A stretch of 20,488 bases of DNA from a virus, in IMG/VR virus record IMGVR_UViG_3300031631_000035, positions 1 to 20,488 of that record, one strand, 5' to 3'. Made by a program: the position numbers and the translations under genes. How positions within the stretch are numbered: position 1 is the stretch's first letter; each line of letters starts with the position of its first letter. Shown here piece after piece: positions 4,408 through 12,253 of the stretch. Below the pieces are notes generated by a model that was given only the letters and a program-made list of their open reading frames with translations, was not told the origin of the DNA and made no database searches.

Positions 4408-6969
4408 ATGGCATTAGATATAAAATTACACCCCAAACAACTACTCGCACTTAATACTCCTGCAACAGAAGTGTTATATGGTGGAGCAGTAGGTGGGGGC
4501 AAGGCACTAGATGTAAACACTCCTATACTCACTACCTGCGGGTGGAAAACTATGGCATCACTTGTTGTAGGCGATAAAGTATTTGATGAACACGGACAAC
4601 CATGTAATGTAGTAGCGAAATCTAAAGTAGATAAAGTTAGTGCTACTTATGAAGTTGAATTTGATGGTATAAAAAGTAAGGTTATCGCATGTGACGGCAG
4701 ACATCAGTGGAGCACACTTTCACGCACAAATAGGTTAAATAGAGTTACTGAACACACCCCTAAAACTACGAATGAAATACGTCACAGTATAAAAGCAGAA
4801 CATGGAAAACGAAACAATCACACTATACAGGTAACAAAACCTGTACAGCTCGGAGAGAGAGTACTTGACATAGACCCTTACATTTTGGGAGCTTTTCTTG
4901 GTGGTGGGGTATATGCTCGTAAGGCAAAGAAAGGCATGGTCATTACAAGCAGGTGTGCGTCAACAACAACCAATTTAACCAAGTATAAAGATGGAAAATA
5001 TTATGATAAAGAGGATTGGAAAGCGTTACTAAAAAGTGTGGGGTTATATGGAGTAAAACCACGTGACCTTTTTATACCCATTGATTACCAGCTTGGTTCA
5101 ATAACACAACGCACAGACTTACTAAAAGGTATGTTAGATGTGCGGGGTACTGTTTACAGTGATAGTTATAGATATAAGCGATCAGCGGGTCAAGTAGAGA
5201 TGTATACCGATGGGCAACAATTGTGTAAGGATGTTCATTTCATGTTGTTGTCACTTGGGCAAAAGTCTTTGATGTATGCACGAGAGGATAGTAGACGCCC
5301 TACTTGTGCGTGGCGTGTACGTGTATTTGCTGATATGATATTATTCAACAGCAAAGACAAATCTATGCAACAGCGTAAAAGCATGGGTAGCCTTAGAACA
5401 GCTAGGCAACGCCACTACATTTCTGATGTACGCAAGGTAGAAAAACGTGCAATGCAATGTATACAGGTTGACAGTGATAGTAGTTGCTATCTTTCCGGTG
5501 AGTACCTTATTCCCACTCACAACAGTTATTTAATGCGTATAGCATCTATTGTGTGGGCTATGGAGGTACCGGGAATACAGATTTATTTGTTTAGGTTAAC
5601 TCAGAAAGAACTTGATGACAATCACATGGTAGGCAGTGGTGGATATTATACATTGCTTCTTGATGCAGTCCATTCCAAATATGTGAAGATAAACAGTTCA
5701 AAAAACATTATACAGTTTAGGAATGGAAAGCATAATGGGTTTATGGGCGGTTCTATAATTCATCTTTGTCATTGTCAGCACGAGGACGACAAGTATTTGT
5801 ACAAAGGTGCGGAGATGGATGTGTTGATGATTGATGAAGCCACGCACTTTACCCGTACAAAATATGAGTATTTGCGAACAAGGGTTAGACGCCCCAAAGA
5901 CAACCCATTGCCAGATGCAGTAATAAAAAAGTATGGAGCTAAATACTTTCCACGTATACTATTGGGAACAAATCCCGGAGGCATATCTCATAATTTCTGG
6001 CGTAGAGAATTTGTAAAAATAGCAGAACCCATGAGCATTGTGCAAATGCCAAATACTAAAGGTGGGATGTTGCGACAGTTCATACCCGCACAGTTATCTG
6101 ACAATCCTTCTATAGACAAAGAAGAGTATGAGGGCAAGGTAATGGGTGTTGGCAATGAAGCCACTGTTCGTATGTTGTTGGATGGTGATTGGGATGCAGT
6201 TGCAGGTGGAATGTTTGATGATGTATGGGATGCTGATGTACACATGATACCGCCATTTGAAATTCCCTTTTCATGGTATTGTGACCGTAGTTTTGATTGG
6301 GGCTACACAGACCCGTTTAGTGTTGGTTGGTGGGCTCAGTCGGATGGGAGTTCAGTAAAATTGGCTGACACAACAAAAGACGGTGTAGTAGTAAAAGGGG
6401 AAACCGTAGTATTCCCAAAAGGCACATTATTTCGTATAGCAGAATGGTATGGATGGACGGGTGAAGAAAATATTGGTATAGGGCTTACTGCGTATGAGAT
6501 TGGGCAAGGTATTAGTAAAATGGAAAGAACTAATGCAGTATTGAAAAACATTGAAAGAATAGTACCGGGGCCCGGCGACCATCAGGTATGGAATAGTAGT
6601 CCCAAGCAAGATTCTAGTTATAGGTCACTTATACACGAGTTAAACGCAGGGTATTATGGAAACGACAATTATATGTTGTTTGATATTTTTACTAAAGCTG
6701 ACCAAACAGCAGGTAGTCGTCCACGAGGTTGGGACATATTAAGGACTCACTTGAAAAATTCTGTAAATTATCCTAAAATAGATAGACCATGTTTATTTAT
6801 CTTTAATACGTGTGAAACACCTAATAGGATTATACCTACGTTAATTAGACATGACAAGAAGATTGAGGACATCGCAGACCATCAAGAAGACCACGTTGCT
6901 GATGAAATGCGTTATAGAATACAGCATGCAGTACATCAAACTAAAAGAATACCAACAAGGATGGGTTAA
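4408..6969 (+). CDS. terL: Terminase large subunit precursor with in-frame intein
   Basis: The 853-codon frame encodes a DNA-packaging motor interrupted by a 340-residue intein (residues 33-372); the ligated protein would be 513 residues. The ATPase half starts with a Q-motif-like His-Pro-Lys-Gln (8-11), a Walker A of GGAVGGGK (25-32) completed by Ser373 after splicing, and Walker B Leu-Met-Ile-Asp-Glu (473-477). A likely coupling motif is Gly-Thr-Asn-Pro-Gly near 520. The C-terminal RNase H-like nuclease has Asp630 in Asp-Trp-Gly-Tyr-Thr-Asp-Pro, Asp724 in Pro-Gly-Asp, and the typical final Asp-His-Val-Ala-Asp-Glu-Met-Arg-Tyr (Asp828, Asp832). It cuts concatemers and pumps DNA into the prohead through the portal encoded just downstream. 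Because the intein sits inside the P-loop, the unspliced precursor should have no ATPase activity. The SD is modest (AGGA before 4408). Confidence 0.93.
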   Translation: MALDIKLHPKQLLALNTPATEVLYGGAVGGGKALDVNTPILTTCGWKTMASLVVGDKVFDEHGQPCNVVAKSKVDKVSATYEVEFDGIKSKVIACDGRHQWSTLSRTNRLNRVTEHTPKTTNEIRHSIKAEHGKRNNHTIQVTKPVQLGERVLDIDPYILGAFLGGGVYARKAKKGMVITSRCASTTTNLTKYKDGKYYDKEDWKALLKSVGLYGVKPRDLFIPIDYQLGSITQRTDLLKGMLDVRGTVYSDSYRYKRSAGQVEMYTDGQQLCKDVHFMLLSLGQKSLMYAREDSRRPTCAWRVRVFADMILFNSKDKSMQQRKSMGSLRTARQRHYISDVRKVEKRAMQCIQVDSDSSCYLSGEYLIPTHNSYLMRIASIVWAMEVPGIQIYLFRLTQKELDDNHMVGSGGYYTLLLDAVHSKYVKINSSKNIIQFRNGKHNGFMGGSIIHLCHCQHEDDKYLYKGAEMDVLMIDEATHFTRTKYEYLRTRVRRPKDNPLPDAVIKKYGAKYFPRILLGTNPGGISHNFWRREFVKIAEPMSIVQMPNTKGGMLRQFIPAQLSDNPSIDKEEYEGKVMGVGNEATVRMLLDGDWDAVAGGMFDDVWDADVHMIPPFEIPFSWYCDRSFDWGYTDPFSVGWWAQSDGSSVKLADTTKDGVVVKGETVVFPKGTLFRIAEWYGWTGEENIGIGLTAYEIGQGISKMERTNAVLKNIERIVPGPGDHQVWNSSPKQDSSYRSLIHELNAGYYGNDNYMLFDIFTKADQTAGSRPRGWDILRTHLKNSVNYPKIDRPCLFIFNTCETPNRIIPTLIRHDKKIEDIADHQEDHVADEMRYRIQHAVHQTKRIPTRMG
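4504..5523 (+). mobile_element. Class 3 intein in TerL P-loop with degenerate LAGLIDADG endonuclease
   Basis: The intein runs from Ala33 to Asn372 of the precursor, inserted between Lys32 and Ser373 of the Walker A motif. Block A begins Ala-Leu-Asp-Val-Asn-Thr-Pro-Ile. The N-terminal nucleophile is Ala instead of Cys/Ser. Block B is Asp96-Gly-Arg-His99-Gln-Trp101, block F has Cys351 (Gln-Cys-Ile-Gln-Val-Asp) and block G ends Pro-Thr370-His371-Asn372. Trp101, Cys351 and Thr370 are the W-C-T triad that defines class 3 inteins, in which the block F Cys attacks the upstream splice junction directly. Between the splicing halves is a two-motif LAGLIDADG domain: Leu-Gly-Ala-Phe-Leu-Gly-Gly166-Gly and Leu-Leu-Lys-Gly-Met-Leu-Asp-Val-Arg246-Gly. 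The catalytic acids expected before the last Gly are Gly166 and Arg246, so DNA cleavage is probably lost while splicing residues are intact. Confidence 0.92.
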
Positions 6970-6974
6970 TTATA

Positions 6975-8630
6975 GTGTTAGAATATACAAAAATTATAAA
7001 AGATACAAAGGGAAATAAATATTCATTTATAGAAGGTATTGAGATACCGCACCCCGATTATGTCAAATATGCTCCTAGATGGAAAAAAGCAAGAGACGTA
7101 ATAGAGGGTGAAGACGCTGTAAAGGATACTGTTAATAGAGAAGTTTATTTACCTCGTTTAGGTGGGCACACGAATGACACACAGGGTAATGCCGACTACA
7201 ATTCATTTGTTGAATACGCGGAGTTGTTTAACGCAACAGGACGCTCAGTGGAGGCATACCGAGGATTACTTAACCGTAAACTTCCTTTTATAAAACTTCC
7301 ACCTAGTGTACGTGATTTGATTGAATCATTTACTATTAAAGATGAGTCCATTTACACATTTATGGAACAAATAGAAGTGGAAACAATAGTGACAAATCGT
7401 GTAGGACTTTTTGTAGACCATCCATATGTAGATGGTGATAGGGCACTGACTAAACATGAAGCACGCTTTATGAACATGAGTCCTTATGGCACTATGTACA
7501 CTGCTGAATCAATTATAAATTGGGAAGAGAAACGTATAAACAACCGAATCATGACTAGTTTAGTTGTGTTGAAAGAAACAGAATATGTTCGCGTAGATTC
7601 TTTTATACCTGAGCTAAAGACAACATACAGGGTATTAGAGATTGATGATGATGGATTCTATAGGCAAATCATTGTAGAACCTGAAGTCATTGTAACAAAT
7701 TTAAACGAGCAAGGCGTAACACGCAACGTAGTAGTTGATGAAGTGTATCCATTACAAGATGGGAAGAAGATGACGCACATACCTTTTTATCCTGTAACAG
7801 CGCAAGGCGTAACATGGGAATTAAGCAAATCAGTTATTGGCGATTTAGTAAATGTAAATATAGCACATTATAGAAACACGGCTTTTCATGAAAAAGCTAT
7901 TATGTGGACGGCGAGCCCAACAGCAGTTTTTAGTGGATTACCTACAGATACTCAGAGTATTGGTATAGGTTCTACAGAGGCAGTTATTATAGCTCCCGGA
8001 GGCACTGCCAAATATTTGGAGTATGAGGGACGAGGACTTGAGGACATTAAATTAGCACTTGATAAAAAAGAACAGCAGATGGCTATATTGGGTGCAAAGA
8101 TATTGGCAAATGAAGTAAATGGTATTGAGAGTGGTGAAGCCGCAATGATACATCGTGCAGGAGAACAGGGTATATTAGCGGATATAGCAACTACTATTGG
8201 AAACGCGATGGAGCAATTGATTAAAGTTATTTGTAATTGGCGAAAAGTCAGTTACACAGATAATTCTATTGTTGTTGATATTACCAAAGATTACACACCT
8301 GCTGTTATTGATGCAAACACAATTATAGCGTTGGGTAAAGAGGTATCTGAAGGACGTTTGAGTTATGAATCTTATATCGGTGCAATGCAGAGAGGTGAAA
8401 TAATTCCTGCAACCCGTGATGCCAAAGCAGAATTGAAGTTAATTGCTAAAACGCATGAAGGCACGGTATTAACAAACACAGAAAGAATTGAGTATTTGGA
8501 GAAGAAGGGAATGATGGATATACTAAAAAGAGCAAAGGATTTAGAGGAACAAGCAAATCCTGAGCCAAAAGTAGTAGAAGAAGTTAAAAAAGAAGAACCA
8601 GTAGTAGAACCAAAAACTATGGAACTATAA
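6975..8630 (+). CDS. Portal protein (DUF4055-like)
   Basis: The 551-residue product forms the dodecameric ring through which DNA enters and leaves the head. Recognition rests on the order seen in DUF4055-type portals: Tyr-Val-Lys-Tyr-x-x-x-Trp (about 28-36), an Arg-Asp-Val-Ile-Glu-Gly segment, Val-Tyr-Leu-Pro-Arg-Leu (about 57-62), an Asn-Ala-Thr-Gly-Arg-Ser wing region, a central beta-rich clip, then the long C-terminal helix beginning Leu-Gly-Ala-Lys-Ile-Leu and continuing Glu-Ala-Ala-x-x-Ile-His-Arg-Ala-Gly-Glu-Gln. The last 25 residues are Glu/Lys/Pro-rich. It starts at GTG 6975, five bases after the TerL stop, with only a weak SD, so translation is likely coupled to terL. Length and position between TerL and scaffold fit a portal. 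Confidence 0.85.
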   Translation: MLEYTKIIKDTKGNKYSFIEGIEIPHPDYVKYAPRWKKARDVIEGEDAVKDTVNREVYLPRLGGHTNDTQGNADYNSFVEYAELFNATGRSVEAYRGLLNRKLPFIKLPPSVRDLIESFTIKDESIYTFMEQIEVETIVTNRVGLFVDHPYVDGDRALTKHEARFMNMSPYGTMYTAESIINWEEKRINNRIMTSLVVLKETEYVRVDSFIPELKTTYRVLEIDDDGFYRQIIVEPEVIVTNLNEQGVTRNVVVDEVYPLQDGKKMTHIPFYPVTAQGVTWELSKSVIGDLVNVNIAHYRNTAFHEKAIMWTASPTAVFSGLPTDTQSIGIGSTEAVIIAPGGTAKYLEYEGRGLEDIKLALDKKEQQMAILGAKILANEVNGIESGEAAMIHRAGEQGILADIATTIGNAMEQLIKVICNWRKVSYTDNSIVVDITKDYTPAVIDANTIIALGKEVSEGRLSYESYIGAMQRGEIIPATRDAKAELKLIAKTHEGTVLTNTERIEYLEKKGMMDILKRAKDLEEQANPEPKVVEEVKKEEPVVEPKTMEL

Positions 8631-8679
8631 ACCTATGGAATAGGCGAGTTTCAAGTAGAAGAAACCTAGAGGGTACAGA

Positions 8680-9558
8680 ATGAGTGACAATAGTGAAGTA
8701 AAGAGTGTAGTAAAGTTTTTAATGAATGTTAAGACAATGTTTGACATAACAAACACGAAGCTACCTGAAGACGCAACCAAGATTGATTTCGATCAGTTTG
8801 AAACAGATTTTTATAAAGCAAATGAGGGATTGCAGAAAAACAGAGATCAATTGAAGACAGAAAAGCTAAAATTAGTAGATGAAGCAGATGCAAACAAGAC
8901 TACAATGGATGAATTAACTAAAAAGTATAGCTCTATTGACGAAAACCTTCCCGACAAGTATAATAAGGCAATTGATGAATTAAGTGGGTTAAAAGCTAGT
9001 ATAAAAGACGGAGCAGTTGACATTGATTTGATTAATAACAAACACCAATCAGAGATTGAGTTATTGACAACAACAATGGAAAAAGCAAAGACTGATGAAT
9101 TAGCGGTAAAAGATACCGAACTTAATTCTTTTAGGACTTCATCGGACACGTTTAAAGGGTTGTATACAAAGACTCTGCGTAAAGAGGGTCTTATGAATGA
9201 GTTAGAAAGAATTAATGTGAATCCAGAGGACAGACCATTAATAATGAGGGCATATTTAGGCAGAGCCGAGGTGTCGAATGAAGGTGAAGACAAAGATAAA
9301 TTTGATGTCTTCTATAAAAACGATAAAGGCGATTTACAATCAGGCACTGAGTTTTGGGACAAATGGGCGACTGACGGGCATAATCAGAAATATGTATTGG
9401 CTGACGAGAACAAGGGTGGGGGTGCTAATCCGAATAAAAACCCTGTTGCCGTTAATCCAAATGATAAAAATCTGAAAACCCTGAATGAAGAAAGCGACAC
9501 ATTATCCTTACAAGACAAGATGACACTGATGGAGAATATGTCGCCTGCAAAGAAATAA
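8680..9558 (+). CDS. Capsid scaffolding protein (putative)
   Basis: The 292-residue acidic protein is almost entirely helical: residues about 40-165 have heptad-like spacing of hydrophobics among Lys, Glu and Asp, typical of a coiled coil. The C-terminal third (about 165-245) is a smaller mixed segment with Phe-Asp-Val-Phe-Tyr and Phe-Trp-Asp-Lys-Trp, then an Asn/Pro/Gly-rich linker and a final short helix that could be the capsid-binding tail. Such proteins guide prohead assembly and then leave or are cleaved. No protease gene or Ser-His-Asp motif is seen, so release without proteolysis is likely. It lies directly between portal and major capsid genes, the standard scaffold slot. GAGGG before ATG 8680 is an acceptable SD. 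Called from position and composition rather than a motif. Confidence 0.72.
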   Translation: MSDNSEVKSVVKFLMNVKTMFDITNTKLPEDATKIDFDQFETDFYKANEGLQKNRDQLKTEKLKLVDEADANKTTMDELTKKYSSIDENLPDKYNKAIDELSGLKASIKDGAVDIDLINNKHQSEIELLTTTMEKAKTDELAVKDTELNSFRTSSDTFKGLYTKTLRKEGLMNELERINVNPEDRPLIMRAYLGRAEVSNEGEDKDKFDVFYKNDKGDLQSGTEFWDKWATDGHNQKYVLADENKGGGANPNKNPVAVNPNDKNLKTLNEESDTLSLQDKMTLMENMSPAKK

Positions 9559-9561
9559 TTT

Positions 9562-9577
9562 GGAGGAATAAATTATG
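9562..9577 (+). promoter_or_regulatory. Strong ribosome binding site of the major capsid gene
   Basis: GGAGGA (9562-9567) with a 7-nt A/T-only spacer to ATG 9575. The core TTTGGAGGA followed by ...AATTATG is repeated before the first tail tube gene (14467-14483), so the two most abundant virion proteins share nearly the same initiation region. Confidence 0.75.
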
Positions 9578-10600
9578 TCACAGGTAAGTGGAGTATCCCA
9601 ATATTGGAACAGCCCTCAGTACGAGGGAATGTTATGGACAGCAGATCAAGTACCGGGGAGAGCGAATAACCTTCCTTTTCTAGGGATTCTTGGTGGATTA
9701 ACGGGCGCAAATTACAGGATAGTTCCTGATTTTGATTATGCAATGAGTGCAGTATACGATTTTGCTGTACCTTCTCAGCCAGATATTGATGAAACAGATT
9801 CATTGACGGCAATCGCGGCTACATCTCCTGTTTTATCACAGGTGAGAAATAGTTGTGGAATCGCACAGGGCACAGTAAACATTTCGTACAAGAAATTGTC
9901 TACGATGGCTCGTGTAGCTACTGATATAGTAGCAGGTGGAGTTGGTTATTGGGCTAAAGAAGGCACACCAATTGAGAACGCAATACAGGAGAGAAAATCT
10001 TATATCTTTAAGAAACTGGCAAGAGACTTGAATTACACATTTATGAATGGTACTTTTCAGGAATCAACAGGGGTAACCGTTTCAGGTATGACCCGTGGTG
10101 TTGTAACAGCGGCATCCACAAACGCAACAGCGGCAGGTAGTATAGAACTAAACGAAGCACTCTTACAAGAGTTATTCGCAGATTGTGCAGTTAATTCAGG
10201 CAGACAGTGTTTTAACAGTTATCCAGTAATGTTTGTAACCGCAATTCAGAAATACAATATTTCCAAGATTTTTGGTTATCAGCCAGCGAATTGGAATATG
10301 GGTGGAGTTGCAATAGACACTATTTTAACTGATTTTGGAACAGTAGGTGTTGTTCATGAACCAATGGTTCAAGTAGACACAGCAAGCACAGACACTATTG
10401 CTTTACTCGCAATGGACGCAATTCGTCCGGTATTCAATCCGGTTATTACGGAAAACGGTACAGCAGGTTTGATGGTATATGAAGATATGGCAAAACTTGG
10501 TGGTGGGTATCAGGGATTCTTTCAGACACATGTTGGTATTGACTATGCAAATGAAAAAATGCATGGGAAAATCACTGGCTTGACTCAGAGCAGAATTTAG
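9575..10600 (+). CDS. Major capsid protein (SU10/DUF5309-like, HK97 fold)
   Basis: The 341-residue product is the main shell subunit. It matches the pattern of the DUF5309/SU10-type capsid family: an N-arm rich in Gln, Ser and Asn, then Ser-Pro-Val (about 87-89), Asn-Ser-Cys-Gly-Ile, Thr-Met-Ala-Arg-Val-Ala-Thr-Asp, the spine helix containing Lys-Lys-Leu-Ala-Arg-Asp-Leu-Asn-Tyr, and Phe-Met-Asn-Gly-x...Arg-Gly-Val on the loop after it. The C-terminal half holds a P-domain/A-domain-like alternation and ends Gly-Lys-Ile-Thr-Gly-Leu. No protease-cleaved delta domain is apparent, since the recognisable core starts close to the N-terminus. A GGAGGA SD, the preceding scaffold and a strong hairpin right after the stop all suit a very highly expressed gene. 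Confidence 0.85.
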   Translation: MSQVSGVSQYWNSPQYEGMLWTADQVPGRANNLPFLGILGGLTGANYRIVPDFDYAMSAVYDFAVPSQPDIDETDSLTAIAATSPVLSQVRNSCGIAQGTVNISYKKLSTMARVATDIVAGGVGYWAKEGTPIENAIQERKSYIFKKLARDLNYTFMNGTFQESTGVTVSGMTRGVVTAASTNATAAGSIELNEALLQELFADCAVNSGRQCFNSYPVMFVTAIQKYNISKIFGYQPANWNMGGVAIDTILTDFGTVGVVHEPMVQVDTASTDTIALLAMDAIRPVFNPVITENGTAGLMVYEDMAKLGGGYQGFFQTHVGIDYANEKMHGKITGLTQSRI

Positions 10601-10622
10601 CAACTAGTTAGATGGAACTAAC

Positions 10623-10646
10623 GTGGGGGAAACCCCACTTCATTTA
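10623..10646 (+). terminator. GC-rich hairpin with GAAA tetraloop after the capsid gene
   Basis: GTGGGG (10623-10628) pairs perfectly with CCCCAC (10633-10638) around a GAAA (GNRA-class) tetraloop and is followed by TTCATTT. In this AT-rich sequence such a stem stands out. It lies 22 bases after the capsid stop. The imperfect U-tract suggests a partial terminator or an mRNA-stabilising 3' structure that keeps capsid message abundant and reduces downstream transcription. Confidence 0.65.
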
Positions 10647-10664
10647 AGACAAAAGGAGAGACAA

Positions 10665-11618
10665 ATGTATCAAGAATATAGGGTAAAAAATGTAGCCCTT
10701 GGAACAGAATTAAAAAACAAATTTGGTGCGCGTACACAAGCAGACGGCACTATAGCAAAAAATAGACTTATTGAAGAAGATGCTAGTAATGACATTATAG
10801 CGGGAACACTGGATTCCGTGAGGTCATTTGCGGCTAATCAAAGTGCAGGACGTGTTGATGAAGATTATTTCCTAGCAGAAACTGGACTGGTAAATCTTAC
10901 CGCAGGAACTGACATGGTAGCGGGACAGCGTTTCAAATGTGGAACAGCAGGTAAAGCAATTGCTTTTCTTGATTCCGTATTAATTGACACAACTATCGCC
11001 ACACAGGTTGGCGTACCTTTTACGAATCAGCCAGCAACAGACACAGTAGATGTTGAAAGTTCAAGTGCGTTAGATGTCACACAGACAGTAACACTTTATG
11101 GAACAGACTCAGCAGATGCGTATATTACTGAAACCCTTACTCTCACAGGCACATCGGCAGTTTCTACTGCTAGTGCATTATGGAAAGCAGTATGTGGTAT
11201 TGAATTGAGTGCGGCATGTGTGGGTACAATGACAGTTACTGAAAACAGTGGTGGACTAACCATTAAAGCAGTTACCATTGGTGACACATCAGCGAGTATT
11301 ATAGCAGTAACTGATGGTTATAGTTATAACAAGAAAGCTGAGATTAAAGCTAGTGGGGCATCAACAGGACAGATTGTATCATTTATTGAAGCAACTGATG
11401 GAGCAACAGCAAGTGGATTAGCAATACAGATAAATGGGGCAACAGAAGTACTATATGGTACAGTTAGTTATAAAGTTACTAATTTGATGGTTGGAAATGT
11501 AGCCGCAGATAGAACACTTACACTAGCTACATCAAGTACAGAAGACGATATTAAATTAGCGGTTGGAAAAGTCATTAAAGGGGCTGATGCAGGTGATGAG
11601 ATAATCGGGCTTATATAA
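10665..11618 (+). CDS. Virion structural protein, probable capsid cement/decoration protein
   Basis: Start is ATG 10665 behind AAAAGGAG (10651-10658); the longer frame back to 10623 would run through the hairpin and lacks an SD. The 317-residue product is rich in Thr, Ala, Gly and Val with almost continuous beta-strand alternation. An N-terminal segment with Leu-Thr-Ala-Gly-Thr-Asp-Met-Val-Ala-Gly-Gln-Arg and a C-terminal segment Val-Gly-Lys-Val-Ile-Lys-Gly-Ala-Asp-Ala-Gly-Asp-Glu resemble the two ends of small capsid cement proteins (DUF2190-like). About 150 residues between them (roughly 125-270) look like one or two Ig-like or beta-sandwich domains, including Thr-Val-Thr-Leu-Tyr-Gly and Glu-Thr-Leu-Thr-Leu-Thr-Gly. 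The position right after the capsid gene agrees with decoration. Function is inferred from position and composition. Confidence 0.6.
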   Translation: MYQEYRVKNVALGTELKNKFGARTQADGTIAKNRLIEEDASNDIIAGTLDSVRSFAANQSAGRVDEDYFLAETGLVNLTAGTDMVAGQRFKCGTAGKAIAFLDSVLIDTTIATQVGVPFTNQPATDTVDVESSSALDVTQTVTLYGTDSADAYITETLTLTGTSAVSTASALWKAVCGIELSAACVGTMTVTENSGGLTIKAVTIGDTSASIIAVTDGYSYNKKAEIKASGASTGQIVSFIEATDGATASGLAIQINGATEVLYGTVSYKVTNLMVGNVAADRTLTLATSSTEDDIKLAVGKVIKGADAGDEIIGLI

Positions 11619-11643
11619 TCACGAGAAATAAGGAGAAAGTATT

Positions 11644-12192
11644 ATGATGTTTACGGGAAAAGGAAAGGTTTGGGATAGCAAGAAGAATATTAGCCTATGT
11701 AATTTTGGTTTAAAAGGGGTACTACACACGGAAGACGCTTATGTAATTAAACGACTTCGTGAATTAGGGTATGTCGAAGCCAATGAAAGCAATATGGTGA
11801 ATGTTGAAATCTGTAATGGTATAAATGTGGATTGGCGTGAAAAGTATGACACAGTTATGGAAACCAACAGAAAGCTACGTAGTGACATGATTATTTTAAG
11901 GCAAGAGTATACAGCGATGGAAACACGGCTGACTAACCTTGCAGAAGTGGTTGAAGTCCCTATTGCTGTAAAAGCCCCAGACAAAGTTGTAGCAGATTGG
12001 AAAGCTGAGTTTTATGAAGTCGGTGGTAATTATGTAACACGTGATTATCCAAATATAAATGGTGTGAGTGCATTGAATAAACTTAAAACTTTTATTAAAT
12101 CACAAACAGGTGTTACTGATATGAGGGCGATGAAGAAAGATGAGACAATACGAGCTGTGACAAAAATACTTAAAGACAAGGGATTAATTTAA
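11644..12192 (+). CDS. Head-region protein of unknown function, 182 residues
   Basis: AGGAG at 11631-11635 precedes ATG 11644; the adjacent in-frame ATG 11647 is an alternative. The first about 45 residues, with Lys-Gly-Lys-Val-Trp-Asp, a Phe-Gly-Leu-Lys-Gly turn, Thr-Glu-Asp and Leu-Arg-Glu-Leu-Gly-Tyr, form a compact domain found at the N-terminus of several phage proteins encoded after the capsid gene. A coiled-coil stretch follows at about 65-100, and the last 45 residues make a helical module (Ala-Leu-Asn-Lys-Leu-Lys...Met-Arg-Ala-Met-Lys-Lys-Asp-Glu) somewhat like HeH/LEM/SAP-type small helical domains. It could be an accessory head or connector protein. It ends just before a strong terminator, so it closes the capsid transcription unit. 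Confidence 0.6.
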   Translation: MMFTGKGKVWDSKKNISLCNFGLKGVLHTEDAYVIKRLRELGYVEANESNMVNVEICNGINVDWREKYDTVMETNRKLRSDMIILRQEYTAMETRLTNLAEVVEVPIAVKAPDKVVADWKAEFYEVGGNYVTRDYPNINGVSALNKLKTFIKSQTGVTDMRAMKKDETIRAVTKILKDKGLI

Positions 12193-12210
12193 TTTAATTT
12201 AATAATACAT

Positions 12211-12237
12211 AGGGGGATGAACAATCCTCCTTTTTTT
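12211..12237 (+). terminator. Rho-independent terminator between capsid and connector blocks
   Basis: GGGGGAT (12212-12218) and ATCCTCC (12224-12230) form a 7-bp stem with one G-U pair around a GAACA loop, directly followed by seven T residues (12231-12237). This is a canonical intrinsic terminator. There is no room for a full promoter in the 16 bases before the next ATG, so the downstream genes depend on read-through or antitermination. Confidence 0.88.
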
Positions 12238-12253
12238 ATAATAGGAGAATAAA

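Noticed and set aside
8847-9293. 148-codon open frame on the minus strand inside the scaffold gene
   Set aside because: It lies entirely antisense to a well-supported gene, is Ser/Leu/Phe-rich as expected of the complement of Lys/Glu-rich coding DNA, and has no convincing ribosome binding site or family match.
10623-10664. Extension of the cement-like gene through the hairpin
   Set aside because: The GTG at 10623 sits in the hairpin stem and has no SD; ATG 10665 follows AAAAGGAG.
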